Shown piece by piece: positions 1 to 7,785 of a DNA stretch of 44,760 bases. How positions within the stretch are numbered: position 1 is the stretch's first letter; each line of letters opens with the position of its first letter. The notes under the pieces were generated by a model. That model saw only the letters and a list, made by a program, of their open reading frames with translations. It ran no database searches and was not told the origin of the DNA. A program made the translations under genes and the position numbers. The DNA is from Yinghuangia elevatio (GTDB taxonomy: Bacteria > Actinomycetota > Actinomycetes > Streptomycetales > Streptomycetaceae): contig NZ_JBEZFP010000075.1 in the NCBI RefSeq assembly GCF_040649515.1, forward strand, positions 1 through 44,760, written 5' to 3'.

Positions 1-51
1 GGGGGCGGCCTCGGCATGCGTCGGGCGGCGGGGGCGCCGCCGGACGAGGGG

Positions 52-684
52 TCAGGCGCTGAGCAGGCGGTTGAAGAAGGAGCGGTAGCGCTGGAGCGCG
101 ATCCGCAGGTCCTCCGTGACGACGTCGTCGCCCTGCGCCCACTGGCGTTCCAGGCCGTCCTTGCGCGACGCGAAAGACGCGGCGAGCGTACGCATGACCT
201 CGGCGACCAGGGTGTCGGCCTCGCGCACCGCATCCTTGGGGTGGTCGACGAAGTCCGACTGGATCTCCTGCCACTTCACCCGGAAGTCCTTCGCGTCACC
301 CGGTTCGAGGAGCGCGTGGTCCTCCTGGGCCAGCCGCTCGGCGGACGACTCGTCGGGGAGGCCGCGCGGCGGCTCGTGCGTCGTTCCCGCGCCCTCGGCC
401 GTCGTTCCCGAGCGCTCGGCCGTCGTGCCCGCGCCCTCGGCCGCGCCGCTCTCCCGCTCGGTCCGGGCATCGGCGTGCTTCTCCGGGTGCGGCAGGGACG
501 GCGGTCGGGCCGGTCGCGCCGGCGAGGACGCCTGTGCTGCCGTGGTCGGGGAGTCGGTCTTCCCGGCGTCGGCGAGGTCCCGGGTGCCGGGCTGGGAGCC
601 GGTCTCCGGTCGGGCGCGCTCGTCGGCCCGGGGGTCCCGGTCTCCGTGCCCGGGGTCGCGGTGTTCGCTGCCTTCGTGTCGCAT
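52..684 (-). CDS. Hypothetical protein with Pro/Ala/Thr-rich N-terminus
   Basis: A 210-residue protein of unknown function. Residues 1-115 are low-complexity, charged and rich in Pro, Ala, Thr and Glu. The C-terminal 90 residues form a compact helical segment with a W..IQ..FVD.P..AV..AD.LV pattern and end in a TEDLR.A...YR..F..LL motif. The same patterns occur in the next gene upstream (799-1341), so the two are paralogues. This copy lacks the N-terminal membrane segment of its neighbour. A three-unit 21-bp DNA repeat lies inside the low-complexity part. The ATG at 684 has only a weak purine tract before it. No enzymatic motif is visible and I do not assign a function. Confidence 0.75.
   Translation of the reverse strand: MRHEGSEHRDPGHGDRDPRADERARPETGSQPGTRDLADAGKTDSPTTAAQASSPARPARPPSLPHPEKHADARTERESGAAEGAGTTAERSGTTAEGAGTTHEPPRGLPDESSAERLAQEDHALLEPGDAKDFRVKWQEIQSDFVDHPKDAVREADTLVAEVMRTLAASFASRKDGLERQWAQGDDVVTEDLRIALQRYRSFFNRLLSA
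380..442. repeat. Three tandem 21-bp units inside a coding region
   Basis: Units at 380-400, 401-421 and 422-442 each begin GTCGT and end CTCGGCC, with one to three substitutions between them. They encode repeated seven-residue Gly-Thr-Thr-Ala-Glu blocks in the disordered part of the minus-strand gene 52-684. Confidence 0.8.
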
Positions 685-798
685 CTCGGCTCTTTCGTCG
701 TGGTGGAAGGGAGTTGGGGATCCGAAGCTGACTCGCGGTGGCGCGACCGGTGTCGGTACCGGGGCACGCCGGGCGGCCGTCGGCGGGCGACGTGCCGG

Positions 799-1341
799 TC
801 AGGCCCGTTCGCTGCGCGTCAGCAGGTCCTCGAAGACGGCCCGGTAGTGGACCATCGCGCCGCGCAGGTCCTCGGTCGTGGCCTCCTTGGCGGCGGCCCG
901 GTTGCTGATCTCGTGCGCCTCGCGGTAGTGCTCCAGCGTGTGCCCGTGTTCCACCGAGAGATGGCGTACCTGCTCCTCGTAGCCCTCGGTGGGGTAGCCG
1001 CGGTCGCGCATCAGGCGGGTCACCAGGTTGTCCGCGTCGTTCACCGCGCTGCTCGGGGTGTCCACGAAGTTCTCCTGGACGGCGACCCATTCCTTGGCGT
1101 AGCGCTCGCGCTCCCGCGGCGGCAGCGGCTTGAGGTCCAACTCGTTGTGGCGCCTTTCGCGCTCCCGCAGTTCGCGTTCCACCGCGCGCCGGTTCTCACC
1201 GGACTCCACCATCCGGTCGTACTCGGGCCCGAAGCGCTCCCGCAGGTGGCGCCTGCGATTGAGCATCCACATCGCGGCACCCAGTACGGCGAGCACGCCG
1301 ATGACGATGATGATGATGGCTATCACTGCACCTGTGGACAT
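799..1341 (-). CDS. Small membrane-anchored protein, paralogue of its neighbour
   Basis: A 180-residue protein with one N-terminal transmembrane segment (about residues 5-27, almost all Ile/Val/Leu/Ala), followed by an Arg/Glu-rich, probably helical cytoplasmic stretch. Its C-terminal 100 residues share the FVD.P..AV..AD.LV and TEDLR motifs with 52-684. The ATG at 1341 was chosen because GGAG lies about 8 bases upstream and the hydrophobic segment begins at once. A longer open frame runs upstream, but that part is the wrong-frame shadow of the DD-peptidase gene. The two paralogues are co-directional with a 114-bp gap and may be co-transcribed. Function unknown. Confidence 0.8.
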   Translation of the reverse strand: MSTGAVIAIIIIVIGVLAVLGAAMWMLNRRRHLRERFGPEYDRMVESGENRRAVERELRERERRHNELDLKPLPPRERERYAKEWVAVQENFVDTPSSAVNDADNLVTRLMRDRGYPTEGYEEQVRHLSVEHGHTLEHYREAHEISNRAAAKEATTEDLRGAMVHYRAVFEDLLTRSERA

Positions 1342-1486
1342 CACACTCTCCAACGTGGGGGGACTCCGTGAGGCGCGCTGCCCGGGAAACGCCTTCCAAA
1401 ACGGGATGGGCCATGAACCGGGCCGTACCCGCGCGGCGCCGCCGCACGGTGGCCGCGCCGGGCGAACTGCCGTACCCCCAACTGCG

Positions 1487-1524
1487 AGGACCCCCGCCCC
1501 GGTGGGCACCGAGGCGGGGGTCCT
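1487..1524 (-). terminator. Perfect 12-bp stem-loop terminator
   Basis: AGGACCCCCGCC (1487-1498) pairs perfectly with GGCGGGGGTCCT (1513-1524) across a 14-base loop. It lies just past the end of the minus-strand gene 1602-3071. No T-run follows, which is usual for actinomycete terminators. Confidence 0.75.
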
Positions 1525-1601
1525 GAAGCAGTCGGAGGAGCGGTACGGGGAGTGGGCCCGGCCGCCGAGCCCCGGGCGGAGCGGGCGTGTCGGGCGGTCG
1601 G

Positions 1602-3071
1602 TCAGGCTGCCGGGCAGTACTCCGCCGCCAGGATGCCGTACATGTCGTACAACTCGTGCTGCGGCCAGTCGGCGTTCAGGTTGAAGGCGATGGAGTGGCT
1701 CGCGTCCGGGGTCGTGTAGACGTACGACATCGAGCCCGGGATCGCCCCGTTGTGGCCGTACAACGTGACCTTCTGGCCGTTGGAGCAGGTGAGTTCGCGC
1801 TGCGTGAGGCCGAGGCTGTAGTTCGCGACGCCTTGGTTCCAGGGCTCGTACGCGTACCAGTTCGTGGGCGCGTTCGCGTTGGAGGTGACGTTGAACTTGG
1901 CGGGGTTGGGGATGCACTCGGGCCACGCGAGGCCGGTGTTGCAGGTGATGCCGGGCGGCAGCGCCGGGGCCGGGGTCCCCATCGTGTTGGGGTTCACCTT
2001 GGTGATCATCTGCTGCAACTGCGCGGGCGGCAGCAACTGTCCGCCGATCAGCGCCTTGATGAACGTGATCAGGTCGGCGGTCGTCGAGATGACGTTGCCG
2101 CCGCCGTAGCCGTACGACGCGTTCTGGTCGCTCGCGGGCAGCGTGTTGAACGACGTGCCGTTGCGCGGGAACAGCAGGTTCGACACGAACGCGTCGTGCG
2201 GCCCCGGCAGGACGGTGTCGGTCGGCGCCGGGACCCACGTCTTGGTCAGCCCGAGCGGCGTCACCACCCGTTCCGTCAGGGCCTGGTGCCACGGCTTGCC
2301 GGTGACGGACTCGATGACGAGGGCGAGCAGCGCGTAGTTGGTGTTCGAGTACGCCATCGTCGTCCCGGGCGCCGCCTGCGGCCCGTGGCTCGCCCCCTCG
2401 GCCACCAACTCGGCCGGGGTGAAGGCCATGTTCGGGAACTGCGCGGCGACCTTGGCCTGGAACGACAGGTCGGCCATGTTGTTGAAGATGCCGCTGGAGT
2501 GTTGCAGCAACTGCTCGACGGTGATGGGCGCGACGCCCGGCCCCGGCGGGTTGAAGCACTTCCACGTCGTCAGGTTGCAGCCGCGCACGGTGTTGTCCTT
2601 GAGGACCGGGCCGAGCAGGCCGAACACGTCGTCGGTGAGGCTGAGGCGCCCCTCGCCGACGAGTTGCAGGATGACCGTGGCGGTGAAGATCTTGGTGACG
2701 CTGCCCGCCCGGAACACCCCGTCGGCCTGGCGCGTCGCGGCGCTGCCGGGGTTGTCCGCGGTGCCGGTCCATTGGACGCCGCCGATGTCGGTACGGGCCA
2801 CGACCCCGGGGATCGCGTCCATGCCGTGCGGGCCGGGTGGCGTGTTGCCGTCGTTGACGTTGCCGCTCACCAACTGCATGGCGGCGAGCAGGGCGGCGTG
2901 GTCGGCGGCCGCGGGGCCGGCGGCGGGACCGCCGCCGGAGGCCCCGGCGGGCGCCACCGCGAGGCTGCCGAGCGTCGCGAGGGAGGCGGCGGCGACCACG
3001 AGGGCGACACCGGCTTTTCCGCGTGGGGTGTGTGCGCGTCGAGTACTTCGGAACCAGCGTGCCAGTGGCAT
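1602..3071 (-). CDS. Secreted serine DD-peptidase / class C beta-lactamase-fold esterase
   Basis: A 489-residue exported serine hydrolase of the beta-lactamase/DD-peptidase superfamily. Residues 1-45 are a signal peptide (Arg-rich start, hydrophobic Ala/Val/Leu core, small residues near the cleavage site). The three family motifs are present: SVTK (nucleophile Ser124, Lys127), YSN (Tyr241-Asn243) and HNG (440-442). Spacing and the RAGSVTK context recall the Streptomyces R61 DD-carboxypeptidase, but the protein is longer and has several Cys residues that could form disulfides. The ATG at 3071 was preferred over an in-frame ATG at 3263 because AAGGGG lies just upstream and the signal peptide begins there. 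It could be a carboxypeptidase, beta-lactamase or esterase; sequence alone does not decide. Confidence 0.9.
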   Translation of the reverse strand: MPLARWFRSTRRAHTPRGKAGVALVVAAASLATLGSLAVAPAGASGGGPAAGPAAADHAALLAAMQLVSGNVNDGNTPPGPHGMDAIPGVVARTDIGGVQWTGTADNPGSAATRQADGVFRAGSVTKIFTATVILQLVGEGRLSLTDDVFGLLGPVLKDNTVRGCNLTTWKCFNPPGPGVAPITVEQLLQHSSGIFNNMADLSFQAKVAAQFPNMAFTPAELVAEGASHGPQAAPGTTMAYSNTNYALLALVIESVTGKPWHQALTERVVTPLGLTKTWVPAPTDTVLPGPHDAFVSNLLFPRNGTSFNTLPASDQNASYGYGGGNVISTTADLITFIKALIGGQLLPPAQLQQMITKVNPNTMGTPAPALPPGITCNTGLAWPECIPNPAKFNVTSNANAPTNWYAYEPWNQGVANYSLGLTQRELTCSNGQKVTLYGHNGAIPGSMSYVYTTPDASHSIAFNLNADWPQHELYDMYGILAAEYCPAA

Positions 3072-3222
3072 GGAAACCCCTTGGGAAGTACACCTGTTCC
3101 TGGGCGGGACGGAACCCGTCGGGTGCGTGCGCCGCCTCGTTGCAGGGACCGACGGCCGTCGTGGTCGGGTCGCACCGTCCCACCGGCCGCACCTCCCGGT
3201 ATTGGAGTTTTCCGACGCCTTA

Positions 3223-3245
3223 TCAGGTCGACACGTGTCACCTGA
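3223..3245. promoter_or_regulatory. Operator-like near-perfect palindrome upstream of the DD-peptidase gene
   Basis: The core GACACGTGTC is a perfect 10-bp palindrome. It is flanked by TCAGGT on the left and ACCTGA on the right, so the outer arms also pair, with one extra C on the left. It lies 152-174 bp upstream of the start at 3071 and is probably a repressor or activator site. The cognate regulator is not identified. Confidence 0.45.
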
Positions 3246-3309
3246 CCAGCGGTTATTGTCCAACTGATGGATCGGGTCCAGGGCTTTGCCGGAAGCGCCG
3301 GACGCGCCG

Positions 3310-3338
3310 CGGCGGGGGCGCGTGGTGCGCCCCCGCCG
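3310..3338 (-). terminator. 12-bp stem-loop downstream of the cholesterol oxidase gene
   Basis: CGGCGGGGGCGC (3310-3321) pairs perfectly with GCGCCCCCGCCG (3327-3338) around a 5-base loop, about 105 bp past the oxidase stop codon. It is a strong GC stem consistent with transcription termination. Confidence 0.6.
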
Positions 3339-3387
3339 TCAGCCGATCCCGCGTACCTGCGCCTGGCCAACCAGGCCCGGACGACCA

Positions 3388-3406
3388 GGGCCCGACGGTC
3401 GGGCCC
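3388..3406 (-). terminator. 8-bp stem-loop downstream of the cholesterol oxidase gene
   Basis: GGGCCCGA and TCGGGCCC pair perfectly around a CGG loop, 38-56 bp past the oxidase stop. With the stem at 3310-3338 it may form a double terminator. Confidence 0.5.
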
Positions 3407-3443
3407 GGACGGACATGCCCGGCCGGTCAGGGCCGGCGGCGGC

Positions 3444-5087
3444 CTACAGGTCGTTCGCGATGATGTTCTCGATGTTGCGCTCGGCCAGCGCGGTGATCGT
3501 CACGAACGGGTTCACGGTGACGTTGCCGGGGATGAGCGAGCCGTCCATCACGTACAGGCCCGGGTAGCCGTGCAGGCGCCCGTAGTTGTCGGTGGCCTTG
3601 TTGAGCACCGCACCGCCCAGCGGGTGGTACGTGAGGTGGTCGCCCCAGATCTTGTACGTCCCGAACAGGTCGGTCCGGTAGATCGTGCCCTCCTTCTGGT
3701 TGATCTTGTCGAAGATGGTCTTCGCCATGTTGATGGAGGTCTGCTTCCACGCCGTCTGCCAGCTCAGGTCCACCTTGCCGGTCGCGGCGTTCCAGCTGAA
3801 CTCCGCGCGGTGCGGGGTGTTGGTGATCGACAGGTAGAACGACGCGTACGTCTCGATGCCGGTCGGCAGCGGCGCCACCTCGGCGAACGCCCCGCCCGCC
3901 GCCCAGTTGTCGATGCCCGCGGTCGGCATCGACGACTGGAGCTTGCCGGTGGCGTCCCACATGTGGTTCGCCCGGCCGCACATGACGTTGCCGTTGTCGC
4001 CCCAGCCCTTGCCGACCTCGTTGTTGAGGTTGGGCAGCGCGCCGGTCGCCTTGAGCTTCACGAGGAGCTTGGAGGTGCCGACGCTGCCCGCCGCGAAGAA
4101 CACCCGGTCCGCGGTGACCGACTTGGTGGCCACCGTGTCGCCGGTGGTGTTGATCTCGTCGATGAGCACCGTGTAGCCGCCGCCCGCCGCGGGGGCGACC
4201 GAAGTCACCTTGTGCAGCGTGGTGATGGTGACGCGGCCGGTCGACTTGATCTGCGCGATGTAGGTCTTCTGGAGCGACTTCTTGCCGGCGTTGTTGCCGT
4301 AGATGACCTCGCCCGCGAGGGCGGACTTCGGTACGGTTCCGGCCTCTTCGGCCTTCATGTAGTCCCAGTCGTACACGTTGGGGACGAACACGAACGGGAA
4401 GCCGGAGCGCTGCGCGTGCTTGCGGCCGACGCGGGCGTACTGGTAGCACGGCGCGTTCTCCCACCAGCGCTGGTCGACGCTGGTGACGCCCAGGCCGGCG
4501 TTGGCGCGCGGGTAGTACGTGGAGTACATCTCGTCGGCGTTGACCGACGGCAGGATCCCGGCGAAGTTCTCGCGCTTGGGCGTGACCGCCATGCCGCCGT
4601 TCACCAGCGAGCCGCCGCCGACCCCGCGGCCCTGGTACACCATGATCCCGGCGAACTCCTCGGCGTCCAGGATGCCGGTGTACTTCGGGATGTTCTTGTC
4701 GATCGGGAAGCCGAGGAAGTTGCTCAGCGGCTGCTTGGTGCGGGTCCGCAGCCAGAACGAACGGTGGTCCGGCGTCGTCGTGTTGGCGAAGATCTTGCCG
4801 TCCGAGCCCGGGGTGTCCCAGGCCATGCCCATCTCGATCATGTGGACGTCGACGCCGGCCTGCGCGAGGCGCAGCGCCGTGACGGAGCCGCCGTAGCCGG
4901 TGCCGACCACCAGGACGGGGACCCGGGCGCCGTTGGCGATCGGACCGGCCGCGGGGGCGGCGTACGCGCGGGGGGCCGCGACGTGGCCCGCGATCGCGGC
5001 GGCCCCGACGGCCGCGCCGGCTCCGACCACGAAGCGGCGGCGCGAGACTCCGGAGGCGCCGGAGTCGGGGAGGACGGTTTCACGCAT
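3444..5087 (-). CDS. choA: Cholesterol oxidase (GMC, class I), Tat-exported
   Basis: This 547-residue FAD enzyme should oxidise the 3-beta-hydroxyl of cholesterol to cholest-4-en-3-one with release of H2O2. It follows the Streptomyces SA-COO cholesterol oxidase closely, as I remember that sequence. It has a twin-arginine leader (SRRRFVVG, residues 15-22), an FAD-binding VVGTGYGG (60-67), VGRGVGGGSLVNGGMAV-type FAD contacts, FAEVAPLP, YHPLGG and VNPFVTI. Glu403, His488 and Asn526 match the SA-COO catalytic residues Glu361, His447 and Asn485, with the same spacing to within one residue. The ATG at 5087 has GAGG 8 bases upstream. Acting outside the cell, it fits a sterol-using lifestyle. It stands alone as a transcription unit. 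Confidence 0.95.
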   Translation of the reverse strand: MRETVLPDSGASGVSRRRFVVGAGAAVGAAAIAGHVAAPRAYAAPAAGPIANGARVPVLVVGTGYGGSVTALRLAQAGVDVHMIEMGMAWDTPGSDGKIFANTTTPDHRSFWLRTRTKQPLSNFLGFPIDKNIPKYTGILDAEEFAGIMVYQGRGVGGGSLVNGGMAVTPKRENFAGILPSVNADEMYSTYYPRANAGLGVTSVDQRWWENAPCYQYARVGRKHAQRSGFPFVFVPNVYDWDYMKAEEAGTVPKSALAGEVIYGNNAGKKSLQKTYIAQIKSTGRVTITTLHKVTSVAPAAGGGYTVLIDEINTTGDTVATKSVTADRVFFAAGSVGTSKLLVKLKATGALPNLNNEVGKGWGDNGNVMCGRANHMWDATGKLQSSMPTAGIDNWAAGGAFAEVAPLPTGIETYASFYLSITNTPHRAEFSWNAATGKVDLSWQTAWKQTSINMAKTIFDKINQKEGTIYRTDLFGTYKIWGDHLTYHPLGGAVLNKATDNYGRLHGYPGLYVMDGSLIPGNVTVNPFVTITALAERNIENIIANDL

Positions 5088-5150
5088 GAGGTTTCCTCAC
5101 TTCGGACGGGAGTGAACACCTGCTGCTGGTGCGTGTGCGCTGTGCGGGTA

Positions 5151-5169
5151 CCGGAACGTAGCGTTCCGG
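5151..5169. promoter_or_regulatory. Perfect palindrome upstream of the cholesterol oxidase gene
   Basis: CCGGAACGTAGCGTTCCGG has two 8-bp arms around TAG and lies 64-82 bp upstream of the oxidase start. Position and symmetry suggest an operator. The GAAC/GTTC half-sites resemble those upstream of the TetR-associated operon at 13.9 kb, with a different spacer. Confidence 0.5.
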
Positions 5170-5540
5170 ATCGTGCGCCCGACGGTCCCGGAACGGGCAT
5201 GCGGGCATGGCCGTGGCACGAGGGGCTTGCCACGGAGACGAGAGCGTTCGCCGCGGGGACCGGCGGAAGGTCGGCCGGGCGAGTGGAGCAGGTTGCGGTG
5301 CCGGGCAGAGCGGGTGCGGGCCCGCGCGGAATGCGCGGTGCGGGCCTGGGGCGATCGGCGCCTGGACCGGGCCGAGACGCCTGCGCTTGGTGCCGGACTT
5401 GCCGGACTGCCGGTGAATTGGGCCGGGGGGCGGCCGGGGGGCTGGAGGTACGACGGAGCGGTGCGGGCGATTCCGGGCCCGGTGGTCGTTACCGGGGTCG
5501 GAATCGGTGTTCGGTCTCAGCGCCGGAAATCAGGGTCTGA

Positions 5541-5662
5541 GCGGCGGTGCTGAACAGCGGTGCTGTGACGGCATTGCCGAGCGGCGGTACTGAACGGCGG
5601 TACTGAGGAGCGTTGCCGGGCGGCGGTACTGAACGGCGGTTCTGAACGGCGGTACTGGGCGG
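5541..5662. repeat. Cluster of degenerate 12-13 bp tandem repeats
   Basis: At least seven copies of a unit close to GCGGTACTGAAC occur here (variants with GTGCTG or GTTCTG), some directly abutting. They lie just past the 3' end of the CMD-family gene, outside any convincing reading frame. Confidence 0.65.
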
Positions 5663-5695
5663 CACGCCGGAGGGCAGGGGCCGGGCAGTTGCGGA

Positions 5696-6175
5696 TCAGT
5701 GGTTCGTGAGGACGCAGACGCTGTCGAGGCCGAGGACGTGGTTCAGCCGGCCGAAGGCCAGCCACGAGCCGATGGCCATGCTCAGCTCGACGATCTCGTG
5801 CTGGGTGTAGTGGGCCTTCATGCGCACCCAGAACTCGTCGTCGATGTTGTGGTGGTCGACGGCGTACCTCTCGGCGTACTCGGCGGCAAGGCGGGTGCGG
5901 TCGTCGAACGCCTCGGTGGTGCGCCACTCGGTGACCGCGTCGGCGAACTCCTCCTCGACCTTGACGCCGTCGCGCTCGGTGCGCCAGTCCAGGCAGAAGA
6001 TGCACCCGTTGATCTGCGCGATGCGGAGCCGGGCCGCCTCGAACTCGCGGAGCCCGAGCTTGCTGTGGTCGTACACGGACATCGAGTACGTCGCGGCCGC
6101 CGTGCCGATCTCCGGGACCATCTCGGCCCAGACGTACGGGATGGCGTCCTCGCCCTCGGGAATGTCGATGATCAC
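5696..6175 (-). CDS. Carboxymuconolactone decarboxylase / AhpD-like family protein
   Basis: A 159-residue all-helical protein of the CMD/AhpD-like superfamily. It has the hallmark CxxC (Cys-Ile-Phe-Cys) after an R.A.....INGC stretch, and a later helical segment (EIVELSMAIGSWLAFGRLNHVLG) typical of the family. The His that often follows CxxC in AhpD-type peroxidase reductants is replaced here (CLDWR). A thiol-redox role is therefore possible but not shown; a decarboxylase-like role is the alternative. I chose the GTG at 6175, because AAGGAAG lies 8-14 bases upstream and homologues begin with a similar IIDIPEG-type segment. The frame stays open upstream to 6313. Apparently monocistronic. Confidence 0.8.
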   Translation of the reverse strand: MIIDIPEGEDAIPYVWAEMVPEIGTAAATYSMSVYDHSKLGLREFEAARLRIAQINGCIFCLDWRTERDGVKVEEEFADAVTEWRTTEAFDDRTRLAAEYAERYAVDHHNIDDEFWVRMKAHYTQHEIVELSMAIGSWLAFGRLNHVLGLDSVCVLTNH

Positions 6176-6463
6176 GGCTGCGTCTTCCTTCCGAGCGTGC
6201 CCGGACCCCCGGCCCGTGCGGGAATCATGCGGCGGAAGATAGCAACCGGAGTGCGGCATTCCCAGAGCCCCGGCACCACGGATTTTCGCCCCGCGAAGCC
6301 CCTCTCGGCACACCTTGCCAACTGAGCGTTTTTCCGAGGTCCCGGAGCCCTTGCGGTCCCTGGGAAACTAGTCACCGCGGGGTCGTATGTCTCACCAACG
6401 CGCGGCAGGAATGCCGCAGTTGGAATTTTCCGGAGGTCGCCGCACGACGGGTCGGAAGGGCCG

Positions 6464-7501
6464 CTAGCCCGCCCGGGCGAGGTGTTCGCGAACCGCCGCG
6501 AGCCATGCGTCCGGCGCCTCGGTCTGCGGGCTGTGCCCGGCCCCGGGGACCACCTCGACCCGGGCCCCGGCGATGCGGGACGCGAACTGCGCGGCGCCGG
6601 AACGGAGTCCGATGTCGAGCGCACCGTTGACCACGGTGACCGGACAGGTGATCGCGTCGAGGCCGTCGAGCACCGGGGCGTACTTCCGGACGGCCTTGCT
6701 GAACGCGACGAACGCGACCGGGTCCATGCCGACGAGCGCCCGGCCCTGCCGCTCCAGGCGGGCGCGCCGCTCGGCGGGGATGTCTTCGGGCACCTTGAAC
6801 CGACGCCGGACGAACCCCTCCAGCGGCGCCATGCCCCGTCGGCGCACGAGCAGGTTCAGGAACCCGAACAGCAGGCGTACGTGCGGCGCCGCCGACGGCC
6901 GCGGGGAGGTGCTCACCAGGACGAGCGAACGCACCCGTTCGGGGTGGGCGAGCGCGTGGCGCAGGGCGGTGAGCCCGCCCATCGAGTGTCCGATCAGGTG
7001 GACCGGTCCGGGGGTGACGCGCTCCGCGAACGCCGCCAGGTCGGCGGCCAGCAGATCGAACGTGTAGGCGTCGCGCGTACCGAACTTCGCGCTGCCGCCG
7101 TGCCCGCGGTGGTCGTACGCGACGACCCGCCGGTCCGCCGCGAGCGCCGGCGCGACGTCGTCCCAATCGGCCGCGCTGCCCGCCCATCCGTGCAGCAACA
7201 GCACCGGGGCGGGGTCGTCGGCCGGTGCGACGGCCGGGAGTTCGCAGTGGTGCAGCCCCACTGGGTCTGCTGTGATGCCGGTCAACTCCGGTCCGAGCAA
7301 AGGGAGTTCCACGGTGCGCGCAGAGGCCGCCCAGGCGGCCGCGCTGCCGGAGCAGGTCCGCGGATCGGCGTCGACGTCGGCGCCGGGGCCGGGAACGGGT
7401 GCAGGAGCGGGTGCAGGGCCCGGGGCATCGGCGGGGGCGGGGTCGGCGGCGGGGTCCGGTCCCGGCTGGGGGCCGCGCTCTGTCGTGGTCACGTGCGGCA
7501 T
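6464..7501 (-). CDS. Alpha/beta-fold hydrolase
   Basis: A 345-residue serine hydrolase. Residues 1-50 are a Pro/Ala/Gly-rich tail unlike the rest and probably disordered. The core begins near TVELPLLGPE. It contains LLLHGWAG (oxyanion hole), YDHRGHGGS, the nucleophile elbow GHSMGG (Ser173), an Asp in CPVTVVNGALD and a C-terminal His in GAGHSP, completing the triad. The order fits epoxide hydrolase, haloperoxidase-like or ester hydrolases, and the substrate cannot be told. The start could be ATG 7501 or the in-frame GTG 9 bases downstream, which has the better-spaced GGAGGG. It is preceded by the MMPL gene on the same strand, with terminators between. Confidence 0.85.
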   Translation of the reverse strand: MPHVTTTERGPQPGPDPAADPAPADAPGPAPAPAPVPGPGADVDADPRTCSGSAAAWAASARTVELPLLGPELTGITADPVGLHHCELPAVAPADDPAPVLLLHGWAGSAADWDDVAPALAADRRVVAYDHRGHGGSAKFGTRDAYTFDLLAADLAAFAERVTPGPVHLIGHSMGGLTALRHALAHPERVRSLVLVSTSPRPSAAPHVRLLFGFLNLLVRRRGMAPLEGFVRRRFKVPEDIPAERRARLERQGRALVGMDPVAFVAFSKAVRKYAPVLDGLDAITCPVTVVNGALDIGLRSGAAQFASRIAGARVEVVPGAGHSPQTEAPDAWLAAVREHLARAG

Positions 7502-7658
7502 CCCTCCACCTCGGCCGGACGCGGAACGTAACACGCATGTCCACCTGCGGGAATGCGCGCGCCGCCGGATTCCGGACCGGGCATGGGTCCATGTCGGGAC
7601 GGCATGGGTCGCCGGTGCCGCCGGGCCGCGTACGCCGCAAAAACCGGGCGCACGCGGA

Positions 7659-7699
7659 ACCGCCCCGGCCCGGTGCGCGTGGCACCCGGCCGGGGCGGT
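7659..7699 (-). terminator. 12-bp stem-loop downstream of the MMPL gene
   Basis: ACCGCCCCGGCC (7659-7670) and GGCCGGGGCGGT (7688-7699) are perfect complements around a 17-base loop that can itself partly pair. It is the second strong stem after the MMPL gene. Confidence 0.6.
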
Positions 7700-7747
7700 C
7701 TTCTCGTCGGAACAAGCGATGGGAGCAGGCAGGGAGATCAGGAGGTT

Positions 7748-7777
7748 CGGCGGCGGGCCCTGCCCGGCCCGCCGCCG
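7748..7777 (-). terminator. 12-bp stem-loop directly after the MMPL stop
   Basis: CGGCGGCGGGCC (7748-7759) pairs perfectly with GGCCCGCCGCCG (7766-7777) around a 6-base loop, beginning 8 bases past the MMPL stop codon. Confidence 0.7.
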
Positions 7778-7785
7778 GGGGCGGT

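Larger units (their letters stand above)
3072..3443. other. Intergenic region with terminators and an operator-like palindrome
   Basis: This 372-bp gap lies between the end of the cholesterol oxidase gene and the start of the DD-peptidase gene, both on the minus strand. It contains two strong stem-loops near the oxidase end and one long palindrome about 150 bp before the DD-peptidase start. I see no gene in it. Confidence 0.6.
5088..5695. other. Long intergenic region upstream of the cholesterol oxidase gene
   Basis: This 608-bp stretch holds the promoter side of the oxidase gene, with a perfect palindrome at 5151-5169. Nearer the CMD-family gene it has a cluster of degenerate GCGGTACTGAAC repeats. 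Open frames here are unconvincing and I call no gene. Confidence 0.55.

Noticed and set aside
1342..3192. Upstream extension of the small membrane protein to 797 residues
   Set aside because: The extra part is the wrong frame of the DD-peptidase gene. A ribosome site and a membrane segment mark the start at 1341.
5517..6005. Minus-strand frame reading through the tandem repeats (repeated FSTAARQ-type peptide)
   Set aside because: It lacks a ribosome site, overlaps the CMD gene in another frame and consists of repeat translation only.
6253..6417. A 10-bp inverted repeat GCGGCATTCC/GGAATGCCGC 145 bp apart
   Set aside because: The arms are far apart with nothing else matching, so chance or a trivial match is more likely than an element end.
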